From: Hydrogenophaga sp.
GTDB lineage: Bacteria; Pseudomonadota; Gammaproteobacteria; Burkholderiales; Burkholderiaceae_C
Direction of reading: 5' to 3'
DNA: 9,796 bases
Assembly: GCA_030684755.1 (NCBI GenBank)
Contig: JAUXXN010000150.1
Location: 1 to 9,796 of the forward strand
Part shown: piece by piece, positions 1-7,040 of the stretch
Numbering within the stretch: position 1 is the stretch's first letter
How the letters are laid out: each line of letters begins with the position of its first letter
Notes under the pieces: generated by a model
Database searches by the model: none
What the model saw: the letters and a program-made list of their open reading frames with translations, nothing else
Told to the model about the DNA's origin: nothing
Translations under genes and position numbers: made by a program

Positions 1-749
1 TTCTGATCGCCAAGGTGCAAGACGAAGGCGGCCACGGTCTGTACCTGTACAGCGCCGCCGAAACGCTGGGCACCAGCCGCGACCAGATGCTCGACGGCTT
101 GCACAGCGGTAAAGCCAAATACAGCTCCATCTTCAACTACCCGACGCTGAATTGGGCCGACGTGGGCGTGATCGGCTGGCTGGTGGACGGCGCGGCCATC
201 ATGAACCAGATCCCGCTGTGCCGCTGCTCGTACGGCCCGTACGCTCGCGCCATGATCCGCGTCTGCAAAGAAGAAAGCTTTCACCAGCGCCAGGGCTACG
301 AGGCCTTGCTGGTGATGATGCAGGGCACGGCGGAGCAAAAAGCCATGGTGCAGGACGCGGTGAACCGCTATTGGTGGAAATGCCTGGCCATGTTCGGACC
401 GCCCGACGCCGACAGCCCCAACAGCGGGCAAGGCATGCGCTGGGGCATCAAGCGCATCAGCAACGACGACTTGCGCCAGAAGTTTGTGGACGCCACCGTA
501 CCGCAGGCCGAGGTGCTGGGCGTGACACTGCCCGACCCGGACCTGAAGTGGAACGAAGCCCGCGGCCACCACGACTACGGCCAGATCGACTGGGACGAGT
601 TTTGGTCCACGGTCAACGGCAACGGACCCTGCAACAAAGAACGCCTGGCCACCCGCGTGAAAGCCCACGAGCAAGGCGCCTGGGTGCGCGAAGCCGCCAT
701 GGCCCACGCCGCCAAACAACAAGCCCGTAACCTGAAGGAGGCCGCATGA
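1..749 (+). CDS. paaA: Phenylacetyl-CoA epoxidase catalytic subunit PaaA (5' end missing)
   Basis: This is the catalytic diiron subunit of the ring-1,2-phenylacetyl-CoA epoxidase, which puts one oxygen atom of O2 on the aromatic ring of phenylacetyl-CoA in the cytoplasm. The reading frame is open from the window edge (first whole codon at 3), so the true start lies outside; about 248 codons are present, against roughly 310-330 aa for the family. Visible motifs are the first iron-binding segment, [20 protein letters not shown] (E-x-x-H), near the window start, and the second, [13 protein letters not shown], at about 264-302. PaaA of E. coli usually reads DEAGHG at the first site, so the Gly here is a small, probably neutral change. 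The stop overlaps the paaB start (ATGA). An internal GTG at 15 is inside a conserved motif and is not the start. Confidence 0.96.
   Translation, partial: LIAKVQDEGGHGLYLYSAAETLGTSRDQMLDGLHSGKAKYSSIFNYPTLNWADVGVIGWLVDGAAIMNQIPLCRCSYGPYARAMIRVCKEESFHQRQGYEALLVMMQGTAEQKAMVQDAVNRYWWKCLAMFGPPDADSPNSGQGMRWGIKRISNDDLRQKFVDATVPQAEVLGVTLPDPDLKWNEARGHHDYGQIDWDEFWSTVNGNGPCNKERLATRVKAHEQGAWVREAAMAHAAKQQARNLKEAA
735..741 (+). promoter_or_regulatory. Strong ribosome binding site for paaB
   Basis: AAGGAGG lies inside the last codons of paaA, four bases before the paaB ATG at 746. It is a near-perfect Shine-Dalgarno sequence. It supports the ATG at 746 and suggests that paaB is initiated efficiently in its own right as well as by coupling to paaA. 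Confidence 0.8.
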
Positions 750-1048
750 GCACCCCCGCATCCGCTTTGAAAGAATGGCCCCTCTGGGAAGTGTTTGTAC
801 GCAGCAAGCAGGGCTTGGAGCACAAGCACTGCGGCAGCCTGCACGCCAGCGACGCGCAGCACGCGCTGCAGATGGCGCGCGACGTGTACACCCGCCGCCA
901 GGAAGGCGTGAGCATCTGGGTGCTGCCGTCCAACGCCATCACCGCCAGCGAGCCCGACAGCAAGGACAGCTTCTTCGACCCCGCAGCCGACAAGATTTAC
1001 CGCCACCCGACCTTCTACGAAATCCCTGAAAAAGTGGGGCACATGTGA
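746..1048 (+). CDS. paaB: Phenylacetyl-CoA epoxidase subunit PaaB
   Basis: This small non-catalytic subunit of the phenylacetyl-CoA epoxidase has 100 aa, close to the usual 90-100. Family marks are the N-terminal [18 protein letters not shown], the central [20 protein letters not shown], and a C-terminal stretch ending [18 protein letters not shown]. In studied systems PaaB bridges PaaA-PaaC heterodimers and is needed for full activity. The start ATG overlaps the paaA stop (ATGA) and is preceded by a strong Shine-Dalgarno sequence. The stop overlaps the paaC start (TGATG). The tight packing between paaA and paaC leaves little doubt about its identity. Confidence 0.96.
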   Translation: MSTPASALKEWPLWEVFVRSKQGLEHKHCGSLHASDAQHALQMARDVYTRRQEGVSIWVLPSNAITASEPDSKDSFFDPAADKIYRHPTFYEIPEKVGHM

Positions 1049-1890
1049 TGGCTGCTCCTGTTGACTATGTGCTGCACCTGGCCGACAACGCCCTGGTGCT
1101 CGGCCAGCGCAACGCCGAATGGTGCGGCCACGGCCCCGTCCTGGAAGAAGACCTGGCCCTGGCCAACAACAGCCTGGACCTGATTGGCCAGGCTCGGTTG
1201 CTGTACCAGTACGCGGCCAGCCTCATCAACGCCGACCCGGCACAGGCCCAGCGCTTCGCGCACCTGCAGGGCGCGCGCCAAAATGGGTTGATCACGGAAG
1301 ACACCCTGGCCTATTTCCGGGACACCGCTGAGTTTCGCAACCACACGCTGATGGAGCTTCCGCACCATGGCGCTCTGGTGGGCTACGCGGTGAGCGAACG
1401 CGACTACGCGGTGACCATTGCACGCAACTTTCTCGTCAGCGCCCTCATGGCGCTGGTGTGGGACGCGTTGCGGGCATCCCAAGACACGCACCTGGCCGCC
1501 ATCGCCACCAAGTCGCTGAAAGAAGTGCGCTACCACCTGCGCCACAGCAGCGACTGGCTGGTGCGGCTGGGCGACGGCACCGACGAATCTGGGCGCCGTG
1601 CGCAAGCCGCTGTGGACCACCTGCTGCCCTACTGCGAAGCGTTTTGGTTGCCATCGCCCGCAGAGCAGGCCGCTGCTGCCGATGGCAGCGGTGTGGACCT
1701 GCGCACGCTGCGTGAACCGTGGAATGCACTGGTCAACGAGACCCTGCTGGAAGCCACCTTGAGCCGACACGATCAGCCGCACGCAGGCTACGTGACCCAA
1801 GGCCATGTGGGCGTTCACTCAGAGCACCTGGGCTTTCTGCTCGCCGAGATGCAGAGCTTGGCGCGCGCGCACCCGAGCGCGGTCTGGTGA
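1048..1890 (+). CDS. paaC: Phenylacetyl-CoA epoxidase structural subunit PaaC
   Basis: PaaC is the structural partner of PaaA. It has the same ferritin-like four-helix fold but has lost a working metal site. The start chosen is the ATG at 1048, which overlaps the paaB stop as TGATG and gives [21 protein letters not shown]; a GTG at 1045 is one codon earlier and also possible. The protein has 280 aa, somewhat longer than the about 250 aa of the E. coli protein. The extra length lies partly in the variable region near residues 205-220 (Ala-rich, then DGSGVDLRTLREPWN). Conserved stretches include EDLALANNSLDLIGQARLLY and, near the C-terminus, HVGVHSEHLGFLLAEMQSLA. The stop overlaps a possible GTG start of paaD. 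No good Shine-Dalgarno sequence is seen, so translation is probably coupled to paaB. Confidence 0.95.
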   Translation: MAAPVDYVLHLADNALVLGQRNAEWCGHGPVLEEDLALANNSLDLIGQARLLYQYAASLINADPAQAQRFAHLQGARQNGLITEDTLAYFRDTAEFRNHTLMELPHHGALVGYAVSERDYAVTIARNFLVSALMALVWDALRASQDTHLAAIATKSLKEVRYHLRHSSDWLVRLGDGTDESGRRAQAAVDHLLPYCEAFWLPSPAEQAAAADGSGVDLRTLREPWNALVNETLLEATLSRHDQPHAGYVTQGHVGVHSEHLGFLLAEMQSLARAHPSAVW

Positions 1891-1895
1891 ACGCC

Positions 1896-2414
1896 ATGGG
1901 CGTGACCACCGACGCTTCGCTGCAGGCCATCGCGCAAGCGCTGGCCCACTTGGCCGACCCCGAGATTCCCGTGGTCTCGCTGACGGAACTGGGCATCCTG
2001 CGCGAAGTGCGGGAGGGCGCAGACGGCACGCCCGAGGTGGTGATCACGCCCACTTACAGCGGCTGTCCGGCCATGGGCCAGATCGAGGACGATATTGTGG
2101 TGGCCTTGCGCGAGGCTGGCTTGCCCGGCCGCGTGGTCACGCAACTTTCCCCCGCCTGGACCACCGACTGGATGAGCGACGTGGCGCGCGAGAAGCTGCG
2201 CGCCTATGGCATCGCGCCACCGCGCTGCACGCAAGCCGCCCCCAGCGGTGTGATGCGCTTCAGCCGCCAGGCCGTGACGGCCGAAGCCATTGCCTGCCCA
2301 CAATGCGGCTCGCACAACACCACCGAAACATCGCCCTTCGGCTCGACCGCATGCAAGTCGCTCTACAAGTGCCTCGACTGCCTCGAACCGTTCGACTACT
2401 TCAAACCCATATAG
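1896..2414 (+). CDS. paaD: Phenylacetate degradation Fe-S/metal cluster maturation protein PaaD
   Basis: PaaD belongs to the MIP18/DUF59 family with an added C-terminal Cys-rich domain. It is needed for phenylacetate oxidation but is not a core part of the purified epoxidase, and is thought to mature the PaaE cluster or the PaaA metal site. With the ATG at 1896 it has 172 aa. The DUF59 part covers about residues 10-105 (DPEIPVVSLTELGILREV, then TPTYSGCPAMG with conserved C57, then SPAWTTDWMSDVAREKLR). The C-terminal part holds C134-PQ-C137, C153, C159 and C162, ending EPFDYFKPI, as expected for a metal-binding knuckle. The ATG is preceded by GGTGA five bases upstream. A GTG at 1887 that overlaps the paaC stop (GTGA) is the alternative and would add three residues. 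Confidence 0.94.
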   Translation: MGVTTDASLQAIAQALAHLADPEIPVVSLTELGILREVREGADGTPEVVITPTYSGCPAMGQIEDDIVVALREAGLPGRVVTQLSPAWTTDWMSDVAREKLRAYGIAPPRCTQAAPSGVMRFSRQAVTAEAIACPQCGSHNTTETSPFGSTACKSLYKCLDCLEPFDYFKPI

Positions 2415-2420
2415 ATAGAT

Positions 2421-2498
2421 CCCCCCGCGCCGGGCTTCGCCCGTCACCCCCTGAAGGGGGCAACGTCTGCGGTCTGGCGAAGCCGGTCCCGCGACGTT
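2421..2498 (+). repeat. GC-rich palindromic intergenic element between paaD and paaE
   Basis: The gap between paaD and paaE holds several nested inverted repeats. CGGGC-TTC-GCCCG (2431-2443) and CCCCC-TGAA-GGGGG (2447-2460) are short perfect hairpins. CCGGGCTTCGCC (2430-2441) also pairs, with one bulged base, with GGCGAAGCCGG (2476-2486). AACGTCTGCGG (2462-2472) pairs imperfectly with CCGCGACGTT (2489-2498). Neither hairpin is followed by a T run, so it does not look like a rho-independent terminator. From memory it resembles the hairpin elements scattered between genes in Comamonadaceae genomes; that link is inference. The strand given is nominal. Confidence 0.7.
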
Positions 2499-2538
2499 CT
2501 GAGAGGATCATCGCGCTCGTCACACTGCATCGCCCTAC

Positions 2539-2542
2539 GGAG
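2539..2542 (+). promoter_or_regulatory. Ribosome binding site for paaE
   Basis: GGAG lies seven bases before the ATG at 2550. It supports this start and shows that paaE, unlike paaB-D, has its own initiation site rather than depending on coupling. No clear sigma-70 promoter is visible in the 135 bp gap. Confidence 0.65.
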
Positions 2543-2549
2543 TAAACCC

Positions 2550-3659
2550 ATGACCGCTACGTCGCCCCGCTTCCACGATCTTCCCATTGCCCGCGTCAGC
2601 CCCGAAGCGGCCGGCGCGGTGGCGATCACGCTGGCCGTGCCGTCGGCGCAGCGTGAGGCATTCAGCTTCCAGCCCGGCCAGTTCCTCACCGTGCGCGCCA
2701 CCATCAACGGGCAGGACGTGCGGCGCAGCTACTCCATCAGCAGCCCACGCAGCTTGCTCACACAACAAGGCGAGCTCACGCTGGGCATTCGCCCGGTTGA
2801 GGGCGGCGTGTTTTCCAACTGGGCTGCGGCCGAACTGAAGGCCGGTGACACGCTGCGCGTGATGCCACCGGAAGGCCGCTTCACCGTCCAAAAACCCCGC
2901 GCCTTGCACCGCGTGGGCTTTGCGGCGGGCTCGGGCATCACGCCGATTTTGTCCATCATGGCCAGCACGCTGGAGGAGTCTCCCGACGCGAAGTTCACCC
3001 TGGTCTACGGCAACCGACGCATGGCCAGCGTGATGTTCAACGAAGCGCTACAAGACCTGAAAGACCGCTACCCCGGTCGCCTCACGCTCATCCACGTGCT
3101 CTCACGCCAAGCGCAGGAAGTACCGCTGCTCGAAGGCCGCATCGACGGCGACAAGGTGCGCGAGATCATCGCAGCGCTGCTGCCCGTGGGCAGTATGGAC
3201 GAGGTGTTCGTCTGCGGCCCCGAGGCGATGATTGAAGCGACAGAAAAGGCCCTGCTCGACGCGGGCGTGCGCCCCGACCGCGTGCACACCGAGCGCTTCA
3301 CATCACCCACGCTGGAAGCGCTGCCACCCGAACAACGCCAAGCCGCCGTGCTGGGCCACCCCGCGCTGCGCACCGACGGCGAAGTCGCCCTGACCGTGGT
3401 GCTCGACGGCAAGCCGCACCAACTGCGCATGGGCAAGGACGAGAAGGTTCTCGATGTGGCGCTCAACGCGGGTCTGGACCTGCCGTGGTCGTGCAAGGGC
3501 GGCGTCTGCTGCACCTGCCGCGCCAAGGTAATGGAGGGCAGCGTGCTCATGGACAAAAACTTCACGCTGGAGCCCTGGGAAACCGACAAAGGCTTCGTGC
3601 TGAGCTGCCAGGCACGGCCCATCTCCAACACGCTGGTGGTGAGCTACGACGAACGCTGA
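2550..3659 (+). CDS. paaE: Phenylacetyl-CoA epoxidase reductase PaaE (FAD, NADPH, [2Fe-2S])
   Basis: PaaE passes electrons from NADPH through FAD and a [2Fe-2S] cluster to the diiron centre of PaaA. At 369 aa it has the usual size (E. coli about 356). The order of domains is clear. A flavin-binding barrel carries RRSYSISSP at residues 58-66. A nicotinamide-binding domain has GSGITPI at 127-133 and CGPEAM at 222-227. A C-terminal plant-type ferredoxin domain has C315-x4-C320-x2-C323-x29-C353, all four cluster ligands being present. The gene is separated from paaD by 135 bp holding a palindromic element, but follows in the same direction and is very likely part of the same transcript. It ends only 11 bp from the stop of the convergent alkB gene, with no room for a separate terminator. 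Confidence 0.96.
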   Translation: MTATSPRFHDLPIARVSPEAAGAVAITLAVPSAQREAFSFQPGQFLTVRATINGQDVRRSYSISSPRSLLTQQGELTLGIRPVEGGVFSNWAAAELKAGDTLRVMPPEGRFTVQKPRALHRVGFAAGSGITPILSIMASTLEESPDAKFTLVYGNRRMASVMFNEALQDLKDRYPGRLTLIHVLSRQAQEVPLLEGRIDGDKVREIIAALLPVGSMDEVFVCGPEAMIEATEKALLDAGVRPDRVHTERFTSPTLEALPPEQRQAAVLGHPALRTDGEVALTVVLDGKPHQLRMGKDEKVLDVALNAGLDLPWSCKGGVCCTCRAKVMEGSVLMDKNFTLEPWETDKGFVLSCQARPISNTLVVSYDER

Positions 3660-3670
3660 CGGCCCGACGC

Positions 3671-4855
3671 TCAGACAGACTCTGCCAGCAGGGCGAAACG
3701 CCGCATGAGCGCCTCGCGCCGGCTGGGCAGGAAATTGATGCAGGCCACATTCCGACGCACCGCACTCACCACGCGGGGGTCCATCACCGCGAACCACAGC
3801 GGTGGCAGGTAAGCAATGAGGAACATGCCGAAGTACCCGGACGGCAGCCGGGGCAGATCGGGAAAATCCCGCAACGACTGGTAGCTGCGCCCGGGATGGG
3901 CGTGGTGGTCCGAATGGCGCTGCAACTGGAACACCACGAGGTTGGACACCAGGTGGTTGCTGTTCCAGGAGTGGTGCGGCTGGCAACGTTCATAGCCACC
4001 GCCCGGCAGCCGACGCCGTTGCAAGCCGTAGTGTTCGATGTAATTGGCCGAGGTCAGCTGGAACGCGCCCCAGAACGCCACCAGCGCCAGCACCGGCACC
4101 ATCGGCCAGCCGTACAGCGCGATCAGACCGCCGTACAGTGCCGAGGTCAGCGCACCGGCTTGCAAGATCTCGTTCTCCCCATGCCAGCGGGACATGCCAC
4201 GGTTTTCCAGCCGCTCCGATTCCAGCCGCCAGGCGCGCACAAACGCCCCCGGCATTTCGCGAAGAACAAAGCGGTAGATGCTCTCCCCCAGGCGCGCCGA
4301 GGCAGGGTCCTCGGGGGTGGAGACATGCCGGTGGTGGCCGCGGTTGTGTTCGATGGAAAAGTGGCCATACCCACCCAGCGCGCTGTTGAACAGGGCCAGC
4401 TTGCGCCCGAGCCAGTCGCGCTTGTGGCCCAGTTCGTGGCTCAGGTTCAGACCAAAACCCAGCACCGCCCCGGTGACCAGCACGGTGGCGATCCAGCTGC
4501 TCCAGGGCAAGGTGTGGGTGGCCAGAAAGATACAGTTGAACAGGGTGGTGAACCACAACACCGGCAGCACCGCGACGTTGATGGCGCGGTAGTAGGGGTC
4601 GGCTTCCAGCCTCGGCACCTCGGCTTCGGGCGGGTTGCTCAGGTCCTCGCCCAGCAGCCAGTCCAGCAGGGGCACCAGTCCGTAAAAACCCAGCAGCGGC
4701 ACAAAGAACCAGAACGCGCTGCTGGCGCCCAGGCTGTGGGCGACCGGCCCCGTCAGCGCCAGGGCAGGGCCGAACACGGAGAGCAGCCAGCCGTGGCGTT
4801 TGCGGTCACGGTAGGGCGCGGGGTGGTGTTCGGCCTGCTGATGGAGGGTGTCCAT
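3671..4855 (-). CDS. alkB: Alkane 1-monooxygenase, integral membrane diiron AlkB
   Basis: AlkB hydroxylates the terminal methyl group of medium-chain alkanes in the inner membrane, using O2 and electrons from a rubredoxin. All diagnostic motifs are present, numbered from the ATG at 4855 (394 aa). Box 1 is HELGHK (H140, H144). Box 2 is EHNRGHHRHVSTPEDPASAR (H170, H174, H175). The alkane-hydroxylase-specific NYIEHYGLQR motif has H275. Box 3 is LQRHSDHHAHP (H314, H317, H318) followed by SYQSLRDFP. Several hydrophobic stretches fit the six-helix topology. The HYG motif separates it from fatty acid desaturases and xylene monooxygenases. There is no fused rubredoxin domain, and none is encoded nearby. 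A GTG two codons upstream (4861) is an alternative start; neither has a convincing Shine-Dalgarno sequence. It lies 74 bp downstream of the hydrolase gene. Confidence 0.93.
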   Translation of the reverse strand: MDTLHQQAEHHPAPYRDRKRHGWLLSVFGPALALTGPVAHSLGASSAFWFFVPLLGFYGLVPLLDWLLGEDLSNPPEAEVPRLEADPYYRAINVAVLPVLWFTTLFNCIFLATHTLPWSSWIATVLVTGAVLGFGLNLSHELGHKRDWLGRKLALFNSALGGYGHFSIEHNRGHHRHVSTPEDPASARLGESIYRFVLREMPGAFVRAWRLESERLENRGMSRWHGENEILQAGALTSALYGGLIALYGWPMVPVLALVAFWGAFQLTSANYIEHYGLQRRRLPGGGYERCQPHHSWNSNHLVSNLVVFQLQRHSDHHAHPGRSYQSLRDFPDLPRLPSGYFGMFLIAYLPPLWFAVMDPRVVSAVRRNVACINFLPSRREALMRRFALLAESV

Positions 4856-4874
4856 CGGCACATTGTGGTCGCAG

Positions 4875-4892
4875 GCTGGCCAATTGACCAGC
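4875..4892. promoter_or_regulatory. 18 bp near-perfect palindrome upstream of alkB, possible operator
   Basis: GCTGGCCAATTGACCAGC has two 8-base half-sites that match except at one symmetric position (C against A), centred on CAATTG. It begins 20 bp before the alkB ATG, in the 74 bp gap after the hydrolase gene. The size and symmetry fit a dimeric regulator site. No confident -35/-10 pair is visible, so this is a candidate only. A weak RNA hairpin is the alternative. Confidence 0.35.
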
Positions 4893-4929
4893 GGAAAAAC
4901 ACCAGTCGCGTCGCCGACCTGCCAACATC

Positions 4930-5697
4930 TCAGGGCCGACCTGCGAGTGCCGCGTCGTAGCCAGGATGGCCATCCAGCGTGTTGTGACCCGCGCCTGGCA
5001 CCACCACCAACCGCACCACCCCCGGTGCAAAGCGGCTGACCAGCGCGTCCGTACGTGCCCTGGGGATGACTTCATCGCGCTCGGCCACGATCACGGTGGT
5101 GGCTGCACGCACCCGCGGCGCGAGGGCTACGGCATCGAACCGGTCGCGGATCAGCCAGCGCACTGGAAACAGCGGGTAGTGCTGCGCAGCCACCGCCTCA
5201 ATGCTGTCGTAAGGCGCCACCAACACCAGCCGACTCACCGTTCGCTGCGCGGCCAACGAAACCGCCAGCCCGCTACCCAGGCTACGGCCGACCACGGTGA
5301 TGTCGGCGCGCTGGCGCGCGACATGATCGAACAGCGCCAGAGCGTCCGCCTGCAACGCCGTCTCGGTGGGTTGGCCGGTGCTGTGACCGTAGCCTCGGTA
5401 ATGCAAGGCGTACACCGATTGTTCAGGAAAAGTGGCTGCCAGCTCGGCGAGGCTGAACGACACATCTTCGGCATTGCCGCCGAAATACAGCACCGCCTGC
5501 GGTCCGCTGCGCTCTTGCAGCGACACGTGCAACTGGGCGCCGGGCACGCTCAGCTCCATCCACGAAGCCGTGCCCCGTGCTGGCTGAGGGAAGTACAGCA
5601 GGGAGCGCTGAAAGAGGTACAGCGCCGCGCACAACACGAGGTACAGCAGCGCCCCCAAACCCAGCCAGACCCCTGCCGTGCGCAGCACTTCAGTCAC
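4930..5697 (-). CDS. Membrane-anchored alpha/beta hydrolase (ABHD12/13/17, BEM46-like)
   Basis: This 255 aa serine hydrolase starts with a hydrophobic segment at residues 10-29 (a membrane anchor or uncleaved signal). An alpha/beta hydrolase core follows. The oxyanion-hole strand is VLYFGGNAEDV (69-79), next to HYRGYGHSTG. The nucleophile elbow is GRSLGSG with S139, the acid is D208 in AERDEV, and the base is H238 in GAGHNTLDGHP, so the triad is complete. This pattern is typical of the BEM46/YfhR-like group, whose bacterial members have poorly known substrates (lipid esters or thioesters). The GTG start at 5697 is the first in this frame and places the anchor at the N-terminus. It lies 28 bp after metY and 74 bp before alkB, so a role in handling alkyl esters is conceivable but unproven. 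Confidence 0.85.
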   Translation of the reverse strand: MTEVLRTAGVWLGLGALLYLVLCAALYLFQRSLLYFPQPARGTASWMELSVPGAQLHVSLQERSGPQAVLYFGGNAEDVSFSLAELAATFPEQSVYALHYRGYGHSTGQPTETALQADALALFDHVARQRADITVVGRSLGSGLAVSLAAQRTVSRLVLVAPYDSIEAVAAQHYPLFPVRWLIRDRFDAVALAPRVRAATTVIVAERDEVIPRARTDALVSRFAPGVVRLVVVPGAGHNTLDGHPGYDAALAGRP

Positions 5698-5725
5698 TCC
5701 GCTCGCGAGGTCATGGCGATTCGCA

Positions 5726-7003
5726 TCACACCTTGGCCAGTGCCTGCTCCAGATCTGCCATCAGGTCGTCAATGTGTTCGATGCCGATCGACAGGCGGAC
5801 CATATCGGGACTCACGCCGGCTTTCTTCATCTCGTCGGCGTTGAGCTGGCGGTGGGTGGTGGTGGCCGGGTGGCAGGCCAGCGACTTCGCATCGCCGATG
5901 TTCACCAGACGGGTGAAGAGCTGCAGCGCGTCCTGGAAGCGTGTGCCGGCTGCGATGGCATCGGCCGATTTCAGGCCGAAGCTGATAATGCCCGAGGCAC
6001 GACCACCCATGTATTGCTGCACCAGCGCGTGGTCCTTGTGGCCGGGCAGGCCGGCGTAGTTGACCCAGGCCACCTTGGGGTGGTTCTGCAGGTGCGTGGC
6101 GACCTTGACCGCGTTGTCGCAGATGCGGTCCATGCGCAGCGCCAGGGTTTCGATGCCTTGGAGAATCTGGAACGCGTTCATCGGCGAGAGCGCCGCGCCC
6201 ATGTTGCGCAGCGGCACCACACGGGCGCGGCCAATGTAGGCGGCGGCGCCCAGCGCTTCGGTGTAGACCACACCGTGGTAGCTCACGTCGGGTTCGTTCA
6301 GGCGCTTGAAGCGGGCTTTGTGTTCTGCCCACGGGAACTTGCCGCTGTCCACAATGGCGCCGCCGATGGTGGTGCCGTGGCCGCCGAGGTATTTGGTGAG
6401 GGAGTGCACCACGATGTCGGCACCGTGTTCGAACGGGCGGCACAGGTAGGGGCTGGTGACCGTGTTGTCCACGATCAGCGGCACACCGGCGGCGTGCGCC
6501 ACTTTGGCCAGCGCACCGATATCGGTCACGTTGCCCAGTGGATTGCCGATGGACTCGCAGTAGATGGCTTTGGTGCGCTCGTCGATCAGCGCGGCAAAGG
6601 CAGCAGGATCACGCGGGTCGGCAAAGCGCACCGTGATGCCCTGCTGCGGGAAGGTGTGGGCGAACAGGTTGTAGGTGCCGCCATAGAGCGTAGAGGCCGA
6701 GACGATGTTGTCGCCGCTCTCGGCAATGGTCTGGATCGCCGCCGTGATGGCCGCCATGCCGGATGCCATGGCCAGCGCGCCAATGCCGCCTTCGAGCGCG
6801 GCCAGGCGCGCTTCGAGCACGCCGTTGGTGGGGTTCATGATGCGGCTGTAGATGTTGCCCGCCACCTTCAGGTCGAACAAATCCGCGCCGTGCTGCGTGT
6901 CGTCGAACGCGTAGGCCACAGTTTGGTAGATGGGCACCGCCACGGCTTTGGTGGTGGGGTCGGGCGTGTAACCGCCGTGCACGGCGATGGTTTCGATTTT
7001 CAT
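5726..7003 (-). CDS. metY: O-acetylhomoserine sulfhydrylase (aminocarboxypropyltransferase), MetY type
   Basis: This cytoplasmic PLP enzyme makes homocysteine from O-acetylhomoserine and sulfide (direct sulfhydrylation). The protein has 425 aa, the longer size typical of MetY rather than of the about 390 aa MetB/MetC group. It starts [18 protein letters not shown]. Marks of the Cys/Met metabolism PLP family are YSRIMNPTN (51-59, with Y52 and R54 expected to bind PLP phosphate of the neighbouring subunit), SGMAA from S81, [10 protein letters not shown] with Y107 stacking on [13 protein letters not shown] with D179, and [15 protein letters not shown] with K204 as the Schiff-base lysine. The ATG at 7003 is preceded by AAAGGAG. 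The gene follows rlpA by 37 bp. Acting on O-succinylhomoserine (MetZ-like) is the main alternative. Confidence 0.93.
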   Translation of the reverse strand: MKIETIAVHGGYTPDPTTKAVAVPIYQTVAYAFDDTQHGADLFDLKVAGNIYSRIMNPTNGVLEARLAALEGGIGALAMASGMAAITAAIQTIAESGDNIVSASTLYGGTYNLFAHTFPQQGITVRFADPRDPAAFAALIDERTKAIYCESIGNPLGNVTDIGALAKVAHAAGVPLIVDNTVTSPYLCRPFEHGADIVVHSLTKYLGGHGTTIGGAIVDSGKFPWAEHKARFKRLNEPDVSYHGVVYTEALGAAAYIGRARVVPLRNMGAALSPMNAFQILQGIETLALRMDRICDNAVKVATHLQNHPKVAWVNYAGLPGHKDHALVQQYMGGRASGIISFGLKSADAIAAGTRFQDALQLFTRLVNIGDAKSLACHPATTTHRQLNADEMKKAGVSPDMVRLSIGIEHIDDLMADLEQALAKV

Positions 7004-7007
7004 ATGT

Positions 7008-7014
7008 CTCCTTT
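7008..7014 (-). promoter_or_regulatory. Strong ribosome binding site for metY
   Basis: Read on the minus strand, AAAGGAG lies four bases before the ATG at 7003. It fixes the start within a longer open frame and is the strongest Shine-Dalgarno sequence of the minus-strand genes here. The 37 bp gap to rlpA is too short for a typical methionine riboswitch. Confidence 0.8.
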
Positions 7015-7040
7015 GGGGTTGGGGTATCAGCAAAGCGCGC

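Noticed and set aside
1015..1818. 267-codon frame on the - strand across paaC
   Set aside because: It covers a gene with clear family identity and shows no motif of its own; the composition is that of a reverse-strand shadow.
2447..2460. CCCCC-TGAA-GGGGG hairpin as a rho-independent terminator between paaD and paaE
   Set aside because: The stem is short and is followed by CAACGTCTGC rather than a T run, and paaE continues the same operon.
3485..4960. Long open frame of 491 codons on the + strand, antisense to alkB and overlapping the paaE end
   Set aside because: It is Gln/Arg/His/Gly-rich with no recognisable motif, and covers alkB, which has all its family motifs. High-GC genes commonly leave such open antisense frames.
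5694..5714. Six-codon open frame (MTSRAE) whose stop overlaps the GTG start of the hydrolase gene on the - strand
   Set aside because: A GTGA overlap could indicate a leader peptide, but there is no convincing ribosome binding site before it, and a chance ATG in a 28 bp gap is likely.
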